A stretch of DNA of 64,000 nucleotides from Prevotella histicola JCM 15637 = DNF00424. GTDB taxonomy: Bacteria; Bacteroidota; Bacteroidia; Bacteroidales; Bacteroidaceae. The stretch covers positions 62,001 to 126,000 of the forward strand of contig NZ_BAJX01000005.1 in assembly GCF_000613925.1 (NCBI RefSeq), written 5' to 3'. This document shows, piece by piece, positions 58,116-64,000 of the stretch. The notes beneath the pieces were generated by a model. It was not told the origin of the DNA. It worked only from the letters and a program-made list of their open reading frames with translations, and did no database searches. The translations under genes were made by a program, and so were the position numbers. The stretch's first letter is position 1. The number at the start of each line of letters is the position of its first letter.

Positions 58116-58123
58116 CAAATTTA
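58116..58123 (-). promoter_or_regulatory. -7 box of the thioredoxin-TonB fusion gene
   Basis: On the minus strand this reads TAAATTTG (TAnnTTTG), 36 nt before the start codon. The -33 position (near 58144) has only the near-match CTTG. It decides the start choice for this gene. Confidence 0.6.
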
Positions 58124-58154
58124 GGTTTTTATATCCAATAAAACAAGTTCATTA

Positions 58155-59831
58155 TTAGTTTTTTTCTATCGTCAAAGTCTGGTCACAATAATCTACAACA
58201 GCTGGTCGGTGTGTGATGAATATAACAGTCTTGTCATGCTTAGAGAGAATATTCTTCAGCAACTGCCGTTCCGTCTCTGGGTCAAGGGCTGAGGTAGCCT
58301 CATCAAATATCATGATACTACGGTCACGAAGCAATGAACGTGCTATTGCAATACGCTGTGCCTGTCCTTCACTGAGGCCTCCTCCCTGTTCAGCACAAGG
58401 TGTTTCGAGTCCTAAAGGCAAATCAAAGACAAAGTCAGCACAGCTCTTTAACAGTACAGTCTTCATCTCTTCCTCCGTGGCATCAACCTTTCCAAGTAGT
58501 AAGTTCTCACGTATTGTCCCGCTAAGAAGCGTGTTCCCCTGTGGGACATACACGAAATTGGCACGGAGAAGAGGGCTTAACTCCGCATGTTTCTTGTTAT
58601 TATAGATCTCGACTTTCCCACTCTGTGGCTTCACAAGTGCCAAAAGCATACGAACCAAAGTGGTTTTTCCTGCTCCGGTCTCACCGAGAATAGCCGTACA
58701 AGAACCGGGATAGAAATCGAACGAGAGGTCATTTAGGATATCACGTTCCCCGTCTTCATAGCGATAATGAACATGTGTGAGTCTGATTCCGCAAGGAGAT
58801 TTAAGCTCAATGGGCTCACCTTGCTCCTCCAAAGGGTCTTCTTCTAATTCCATCAAACGCTCTGCTGCAGTAAATACAGAGACAAAAGCTGGTACAAGCT
58901 TCGTTAACTGACGTGCAGGGTTCTGTATTTTGTTCACCAATTGTAGGAAAGCTGTCATGCCACCGAAGGTCAATGAGCCCAGAGACATACGAAAAGCCGC
59001 CCATGTAAAAGCTACAAGATAACCAAAAGCAAAGCCAAAATTCAACACAAGATTAGAGAAAACAGAGAATTTCGTACGACGAACAACCTTACGACGCAGC
59101 TCACTTTGTGTGTCTTCCAGCTTATCAACAATCACTTCATCACTCTCTAACGTCTTAATAAGCATGCGGTGTTGAATCGTCTCTTGCAACACACTCTGTA
59201 CTTTAGAGTCGGAGTTACGAACCTCACGAGTCAGTCTTCGCATCTGGCGAACATATATTTTACTCACCAAAACGAATATTGGAATCATCGCAACAATGAG
59301 AATTGCAAGCCTCCAGTCCATTGACATGAGGTAGAAAAAGGCTCCAAGGAACATTGCAAGCGTGGAAATAGAACTCGGAATGGTCTCTGTAAGGAAGCTG
59401 ACAACATTGGATACGTCAAATTCCAAGCGGTTCAAGACGTCTCCACTGTGGTGTTTCTCTCTTCCATGCCACTCCGAACGCAGGATTCTATCAAGCATTT
59501 GCTGTTGCATTCGGTTCTGTGCTTTCACTCCAAGGAGGTTACGAACCCACACAGATGCCACACTTAGAGCAAAGTCACACAGTATCAAAACACCCATAAT
59601 GCCCACTGCAGTATAGATACTACCCTCTATTACATGCGAAGCAACGTCTATAGCATGCTGAACAGCCCACACTGTAGCCAAAGAAACACCCACACTAAGA
59701 ATACCAATAACGGCATTCAACACTGCCTGTGTACGGTTTCCACGCCACGCAAGCCACAACCAACGGAAGATTTCCTTTGTAGTATAACGCGTCTCAGGAA
59801 TCTGAAAAAGTCTTTTTATCTTACTTATCAT
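58155..59831 (-). CDS. ABC exporter half-transporter (membrane plus ATPase domains)
   Basis: The 558-aa protein has a six-helix membrane domain over residues 30-310 and an ATPase domain with Walker A GETGAGKTT, Q-loop VPQGNTLLSG, signature GLSEGQAQR, Walker B IMIFDEATSALD and the H-loop ITHRPAV. It works as a dimer and exports an unknown substrate (lipid, peptide or drug). It begins 16 bp after nadK ends, so they share a transcript. The signature LSEGQ in place of LSGGQ is a normal variant. Confidence 0.92.
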   Translation of the reverse strand: MISKIKRLFQIPETRYTTKEIFRWLWLAWRGNRTQAVLNAVIGILSVGVSLATVWAVQHAIDVASHVIEGSIYTAVGIMGVLILCDFALSVASVWVRNLLGVKAQNRMQQQMLDRILRSEWHGREKHHSGDVLNRLEFDVSNVVSFLTETIPSSISTLAMFLGAFFYLMSMDWRLAILIVAMIPIFVLVSKIYVRQMRRLTREVRNSDSKVQSVLQETIQHRMLIKTLESDEVIVDKLEDTQSELRRKVVRRTKFSVFSNLVLNFGFAFGYLVAFTWAAFRMSLGSLTFGGMTAFLQLVNKIQNPARQLTKLVPAFVSVFTAAERLMELEEDPLEEQGEPIELKSPCGIRLTHVHYRYEDGERDILNDLSFDFYPGSCTAILGETGAGKTTLVRMLLALVKPQSGKVEIYNNKKHAELSPLLRANFVYVPQGNTLLSGTIRENLLLGKVDATEEEMKTVLLKSCADFVFDLPLGLETPCAEQGGGLSEGQAQRIAIARSLLRDRSIMIFDEATSALDPETERQLLKNILSKHDKTVIFITHRPAVVDYCDQTLTIEKN

Positions 59832-59847
59832 TCGCCTTTTTTCTAAC

Positions 59848-60738
59848 TTAGAACTTTCTCATATCGGCTCCCCACATCAGTTTTTCACGTAATGTAGAGA
59901 AAAAACGCTGTCCATGAAGTTTCACAATATGAACTTTATAAGGAGCTTTTTTAATGGTTAAGACTACTCCTTCACTAATCTTTTCTGATCTACCATCAAT
60001 GGCTGCAAGGATATTATGGCTACGACTTTCTACTTCAAGCTTTATTTCCACATCATCACTGATGACTATTGGACGAATATTTAACGTGTGTGGAGCCACG
60101 GGAGTCAGACTTAATATACCCGCTTGAGGCATGATGATAGGTCCACCAACTGATAAAGAATATGCAGTTGAACCCGTTGGGGTACTGATAACAAGCCCAT
60201 CTGCGAGGTAAGTAACCAGATATTCTCCATTAACACTTGCCCTGATAGAGATCATTGAAGCTGTATCACGCTTCAGAATTGCAATATCATTTAATGCACA
60301 GGGACAACCTTCTAAAGACTCAGCACCAGCATCAAGCTGAATAACAACACGCTCTTCTATGTCATATTGCCCTGCAAAGATATTGTCCAGCATGGATATG
60401 ACGTCGGCAGGAGCAACGTTTGCAAGGAATCCCAATCGCCCCATATTCACACCAATGATGGGTATTTGCTTAGCACCAACACTACTTGCAGCTTTCAGAA
60501 AAGTACCATCACCACCAAGGGAGATAACATAATCAGCATTAAAGTCAGAGCCCTTGAACAGGCCATCTACCTCTAAATCATCCTTCAGTTGGTGCTGTAA
60601 GGCATAGTAAAAGAACTGTTCCACATAGACTTCAGCACTGTGCTTGATCAGATAGTCAAGCATCTCCCATATCTGAATGGACTCTAAAGCCTTGGAACCA
60701 TTCCCAAAAATGGCAAACCGCAGTTTCTTTTCAGCCAT
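59848..60738 (-). CDS. nadK: NAD kinase
   Basis: Phosphorylates NAD to NADP in the cytoplasm. The 296-aa protein has the NAD-kinase hallmarks: LGGDGTFLKAA (catalytic Asp77), NMGRLGFLANV, ALNDIAILKRD and STPTGSTAYSLSVGGPI. The length is normal. It is transcribed divergently from the DJ-1-type gene, with 135 bp between the start codons, and is followed 16 bp later by the ABC exporter. Confidence 0.97.
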   Translation of the reverse strand: MAEKKLRFAIFGNGSKALESIQIWEMLDYLIKHSAEVYVEQFFYYALQHQLKDDLEVDGLFKGSDFNADYVISLGGDGTFLKAASSVGAKQIPIIGVNMGRLGFLANVAPADVISMLDNIFAGQYDIEERVVIQLDAGAESLEGCPCALNDIAILKRDTASMISIRASVNGEYLVTYLADGLVISTPTGSTAYSLSVGGPIIMPQAGILSLTPVAPHTLNIRPIVISDDVEIKLEVESRSHNILAAIDGRSEKISEGVVLTIKKAPYKVHIVKLHGQRFFSTLREKLMWGADMRKF

Positions 60739-60799
60739 AAAAACGTACCTTTTAAATTTCTTTTAGCCTTACAAGACACACTAAACCATTAATATTTAG

Positions 60800-60833
60800 T
60801 ATATTTGCAAATACATTAACATGTGCAAAATTA
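60800..60833. promoter_or_regulatory. Divergent -7 boxes for nadK and the DJ-1-type gene
   Basis: On the plus strand TATATTTG (60800-60807) serves the rightward gene. On the minus strand TAATTTTG (60833-60826) serves nadK. The two overlap in spacing, so the transcripts would start from the same short region. Neither has a clear TTTG at -33. Confidence 0.5.
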
Positions 60834-60873
60834 AAGATTTTAATTGAATCTATAGACTTAAAAGCGAAATATT

Positions 60874-61446
60874 ATGGCAAAAGTGTATGAGTTTCTTGCG
60901 AACGGCTTCGAAGAAGTTGAGGCTTTAGCACCTGTAGATATCCTACGTCGGGGTGGTGTAGAAGTAAAGACTATTAGTGTAACTGGTAACCATTTGGTTG
61001 AATCATCACATGGAGTTACAATCAAAGCTGACCTTCTTTTTGAAGAAATTAGCAACTTCTCGGATGTAGACTTACTGATGTTGCCCGGCGGAATGCCTGG
61101 TTCCAAGAACCTAAATGAGCATGATGGGGTGCGAAAAGCTCTCAAAGAACAGTTCGAAAGTGGCAAAAGAGTAGCTGCGATATGTGCAGCACCATTGGTT
61201 TTAGCATCTGTTGGCTTGCTGAAAGGTAAGAAAGCAACAATCTATCCAGGTATGGAAAGCTATTTAGGAGACGACGCTGAATACACAGGAGCACTCGTAC
61301 AGGAAGACGGAAACGTAACTACAGGTGGCGGTCCGGCTGCTTCTTTCCCCTATGCTTATAAGCTTTTAAGCTACTTCATACCACAGGAGAAGGTTGAAGA
61401 AATAAAGAAAGGAATGATTTACGACCGATTAATAAGCAGCAAATAA
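60874..61446 (+). CDS. DJ-1/PfpI family protein (YajL/ThiJ type)
   Basis: The 190-aa cytoplasmic protein belongs to the DJ-1 superfamily. The reactive Cys104 lies in the nucleophile elbow AAICAAPLVLA, the conserved glutamate in NGFEEVEALAP, and the downstream VTTGGGPAASFPYAYKL is typical of the YajL/DJ-1 branch. Members are linked to oxidative stress, chaperone or glyoxalase-type activity; which applies here cannot be told. It is 9 bp from ispD and likely co-transcribed with ispD and recG. Confidence 0.92.
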   Translation: MAKVYEFLANGFEEVEALAPVDILRRGGVEVKTISVTGNHLVESSHGVTIKADLLFEEISNFSDVDLLMLPGGMPGSKNLNEHDGVRKALKEQFESGKRVAAICAAPLVLASVGLLKGKKATIYPGMESYLGDDAEYTGALVQEDGNVTTGGGPAASFPYAYKLLSYFIPQEKVEEIKKGMIYDRLISSK

Positions 61447-61455
61447 GTCGTAAGG

Positions 61456-62130
61456 ATGAGCAATTATGTTATCATTGTAGCAGGCGGAAAGGGATTGCGT
61501 ATGGGGTCAGACATACCCAAACAGTTCCTTCCCGTAGGCAATAAGCCCGTCCTGATGCGCACAATAAGTCGCTTTCATGAGTATGACAAGTCGATAAACA
61601 TTATCCTTGTTTTGCCAAAAGAGCAACAAGCGTATTGGAAAGAGTTATGTGACAAATATCATTTCGACGAAGAATACACACTGACAGATGGAGGGGACAC
61701 ACGTTTCCAATCATCGAAGAATGGCTTAATGATGATACCTGATGGCGAAGAGGGACTCGTAGGTATTCATGATGGAGTACGTCCGTTTGTCTCTATAAGC
61801 ACCATTGCACGCTGTTATGATACTGCTGAAGACACCTATGCAGCAATACCAGTCATGCCAGTAACCGACACTTTACGTTATATAGATAAGCAAGGAGGAG
61901 GGAAAAACGTACTGCGAAGCGACTATCGAGTGGTACAAACGCCACAGGTTTTCGACATTGCGCTGGCACGTCAGGCTTTCCAGGTAGAGTATCAGCCATG
62001 TTTTACGGATGATGCAAGTGTTGTTGAAAGCCTTGGATGCCAAGTTGCAATGGTTGAAGGGAATCGGGAAAACATCAAGATTACCACTCCTTTCGACCTT
62101 AAAATAGCTGAAGTATTAATTAAAGAATAG
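61456..62130 (+). CDS. ispD: 2-C-methyl-D-erythritol 4-phosphate cytidylyltransferase
   Basis: Third step of the non-mevalonate isoprenoid pathway: joins CMP to methylerythritol phosphate. The 224-aa protein has the nucleotide-binding start IIVAGGKGLRMGSDIPKQFL, the IHDGVRPFVS motif, AAIPVMPVTDTLR, RVVQTPQVFD and the ending FTDDASVVESLG with NIKITTPFDLKIAE. All signature motifs are in place and the length is normal. It is 47 bp before recG. Confidence 0.96.
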   Translation: MSNYVIIVAGGKGLRMGSDIPKQFLPVGNKPVLMRTISRFHEYDKSINIILVLPKEQQAYWKELCDKYHFDEEYTLTDGGDTRFQSSKNGLMMIPDGEEGLVGIHDGVRPFVSISTIARCYDTAEDTYAAIPVMPVTDTLRYIDKQGGGKNVLRSDYRVVQTPQVFDIALARQAFQVEYQPCFTDDASVVESLGCQVAMVEGNRENIKITTPFDLKIAEVLIKE

Positions 62131-62177
62131 GTTCAAGAGGGGGAAAGAAGAGTATATTCTCGCAAGAAAAAGACCTT

Positions 62178-64000
62178 ATGGACATACTATCACAGGACAT
62201 CATGTATCTACCGGGGGTAGGTCCGAAACGAAAAGAGATTCTAAGCAAGGAGCTTGGAATCACTACTTATCGTGATCTTTTGGAATATTTCCCCTATAAA
62301 TACGTAGATCGTACAAAGGTTTATCTTATCTCTGAGCTTTCACAAGACATGCCTTTCGTCCAAATTAAAGGGCAAATCCTCAGCTTTGAGGAGGCTGATA
62401 TGGGCAGAAGGAAGAAGAGAATCATCGCACACTTTAGTGATGGACATGGCATTTGTGACCTTGTTTGGTTCAACGGAACAAAGTATATCTATCAAAACTA
62501 CCAAATAGGGAAAGACTATATCGTCTTTGGTAAGCCTACTTTCTTCAATGGTAGGTTCCAATTCACGCACCCTGACATTGACGATGCAAGTCAGTTGCAA
62601 CTCAATGACATGGGGATGCAACCTTTTTATATCACCACAGAGAAGATGAAAAAGGCTGGCATCAACTCGCGTGCCATGGAGAAACTGACGAAAATGCTCA
62701 TCAGTAAGCTCACAACACCTCTCGAAGAGACGCTCCCACCATTCATAACAACACATCTTCACCTTATCTCTCGTGATGATGCCATGCGGAAAATACATTA
62801 TCCTAAGTCGGTCGATGATACACAAAGAGCACGTGTTCGATTGAAATTTGAGGAACTGTTCTATGTCCAACTTAACATTCTTCGATACGCAAGTGACCAC
62901 CGCCGTAAGTACAGAGGGTATATTTTCAACCATATAGGAGCACAATTCAACTGGTTTTATACAAAGAATCTTCCTTTTGAACTTACTGGTGCACAGAAAA
63001 GAGTGATGCATGAGATAAGGGCAGACATGGCAAGTGGAAGACAGATGAACCGTCTTCTGCAAGGTGATGTAGGCTCTGGGAAAACACTTGTTGCACTGAT
63101 GTCTATGCTAATAGCCATTGACAACGGCTATCAAGCTTGCATGATGGCACCAACAGAGATACTTGCAGAACAGCACTTACAGACGATCAAGGAGTTTCTG
63201 AAGGGTATGAACCTTCGCGTGGAACTACTGACGGGGATCATAAAGGGCAAAAAACGCAAGGAAGTTTTGGACGGATTGCTGGATGGTTCAGTAAATATTG
63301 TTGTAGGAACGCATGCTATCATAGAGGACAAGGTACAATTCCACAGTCTCGGAATGGCTGTTATTGATGAGCAACATCGCTTCGGTGTGGCTCAAAGGGC
63401 TAAGCTATGGAGCAAGAGTGAGAACCCTCCACACGTCCTTGTAATGACAGCTACGCCCATCCCGCGTACCCTTGCAATGACCATTTATGGTGATTTGGAT
63501 GTCAGCGTAATCGACGAATTACCCCCAGGACGCAAACCTATACAGACGATTCACAAGTATGATGACCAGATGGTAAGCCTTTATCAAGGTATACGCCAGC
63601 AGATAAACCTCGGCAGACAAGTATATATCGTGTTCCCACTCATCAAAGAAAGTGAGAAAATGGACCTCAAGAACCTTGAAGACGGATATCATGCAATGTG
63701 TGAAGTCTTCCCGGAATTCAAGTTAAGTAAGATACATGGGAAGATGAAAGATAAGGAGAAGGAGGAGGAGATGCAGAAGTTCGTAAACGGGACTACTCAG
63801 ATTCTCGTCGCTACAACAGTAATAGAGGTGGGAGTCAACGTACCCAATGCAAGCGTAATGATCATACTTGATGCACAGCGTTTCGGACTATCACAGCTTC
63901 ATCAGCTCCGTGGACGAGTAGGACGTGGCGCTGAACAAAGCTATTGCATACTCGTTACCAATCACAAACTGACGAAAGAAACCAGCAAACGCATAGATAT
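62178..64000 (+). CDS. recG: ATP-dependent DNA helicase RecG (cut by window end)
   Basis: Remodels stalled replication forks and branched DNA. From the ATG at 62178 the frame is open to the window end, about 607 codons. It starts MDILSQDIMYLPGVGPKRKE (helix-hairpin type wedge region) with an OB-fold after it. Helicase motifs follow: I QGDVGSGKTLVALM, Ia MAPTEILAEQH, II DEQHRFGVAQR, III MTATPIPRTLAM, V VATTVIEVGVNVPNA and VI QLRGRVGRGAEQSYC. The C-terminal part is missing. I checked the phase at several points and found no frameshift. Confidence 0.96.
   Translation, partial: MDILSQDIMYLPGVGPKRKEILSKELGITTYRDLLEYFPYKYVDRTKVYLISELSQDMPFVQIKGQILSFEEADMGRRKKRIIAHFSDGHGICDLVWFNGTKYIYQNYQIGKDYIVFGKPTFFNGRFQFTHPDIDDASQLQLNDMGMQPFYITTEKMKKAGINSRAMEKLTKMLISKLTTPLEETLPPFITTHLHLISRDDAMRKIHYPKSVDDTQRARVRLKFEELFYVQLNILRYASDHRRKYRGYIFNHIGAQFNWFYTKNLPFELTGAQKRVMHEIRADMASGRQMNRLLQGDVGSGKTLVALMSMLIAIDNGYQACMMAPTEILAEQHLQTIKEFLKGMNLRVELLTGIIKGKKRKEVLDGLLDGSVNIVVGTHAIIEDKVQFHSLGMAVIDEQHRFGVAQRAKLWSKSENPPHVLVMTATPIPRTLAMTIYGDLDVSVIDELPPGRKPIQTIHKYDDQMVSLYQGIRQQINLGRQVYIVFPLIKESEKMDLKNLEDGYHAMCEVFPEFKLSKIHGKMKDKEKEEEMQKFVNGTTQILVATTVIEVGVNVPNASVMIILDAQRFGLSQLHQLRGRVGRGAEQSYCILVTNHKLTKETSKRID

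Noticed and set aside
58080-58118. Upstream start for the thioredoxin-TonB gene
   Set aside because: It would place 13 codons ahead of a perfect signal peptide and would overlap the TAAATTTG promoter box.
62340-63062. 240-codon open frame on the minus strand
   Set aside because: It lies entirely antisense to recG, whose helicase motifs are clear, and the product resembles no protein family.

Overview
The window looks like a chromosomal segment of an oral- or gut-type Prevotella (Bacteroidota). The evidence is two SusC/SusD polysaccharide-uptake loci, C-terminal type IX secretion tails on secreted proteins, repeated promoters of the Bacteroidota form (TAnnTTTG about 20 nt after TTTG), a rimP-nusA-infB operon with a long IF-2 N-terminus, and a SUF operon in the order sufB-x-sufC-sufD-sufS. 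There are no rRNA genes, no complete IS elements and no CRISPR array.

Layout. 1-4673 (minus): SUF iron-sulfur operon, cut by the window edge inside sufS. 5049-9909 (minus): rimP-nusA-infB with its own promoter, a leader hairpin and a terminator. 9910-11642: a gene-free stretch holding a 22-bp repeat array and a structured RNA of about 320 nt with its own promoter and terminator. 11643-14864 (plus): four secreted proteins including a CsgG-type one. 15307-18549 (minus): lemA, a TPM-domain protein and a tail-specific protease. 18743-18816: tRNA-Asn. 19020-27066 (minus): a GH43 polysaccharide locus with SusC, SusD and two SusE-type lipoproteins. 27484-27852: superoxide reductase. 28424-36815 (minus): a tight operon made of a type IX secretion cargo, a YD-repeat protein, an Rhs-core protein with a variable hydrophobic C-terminus, and two tandem copies of a small four-helix membrane protein. 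This is best read as a polymorphic toxin with duplicated immunity genes.

37374-54702 is a starch locus. SusC-SusD-SusE-SusF and a secreted alpha-amylase run leftward. A LacI-type regulator, an MFS sugar transporter, a 4-alpha-glucanotransferase with starch-binding domains and a type I pullulanase run rightward. A perfect 12-bp palindrome between the divergent promoters is the likely LacI operator. The model is: bind and cut starch at the surface, import through SusC, debranch in the periplasm, transport inward by MFS, and process with MalQ. 54793-64000: envelope proteins, a thioredoxin-TonB fusion, an ABC exporter, nadK, a DJ-1 protein, ispD and the start of recG.

Two genome-scale signals stand out. 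First, four intergenic arrays (near 1.9, 10.1, 37.2 and 56.9 kb) all consist of imperfect palindromes at an exact 22-bp period. Two of them share 61 identical bases in opposite orientation. Second, seven genes (sufD, infB, a DUF6175-type gene, the GH43-locus susC, the YD-repeat gene, malQ and pulA) are each broken by the net loss of one base. Because one is the essential infB, these are most likely sequence errors, and I describe each gene as one interrupted CDS.
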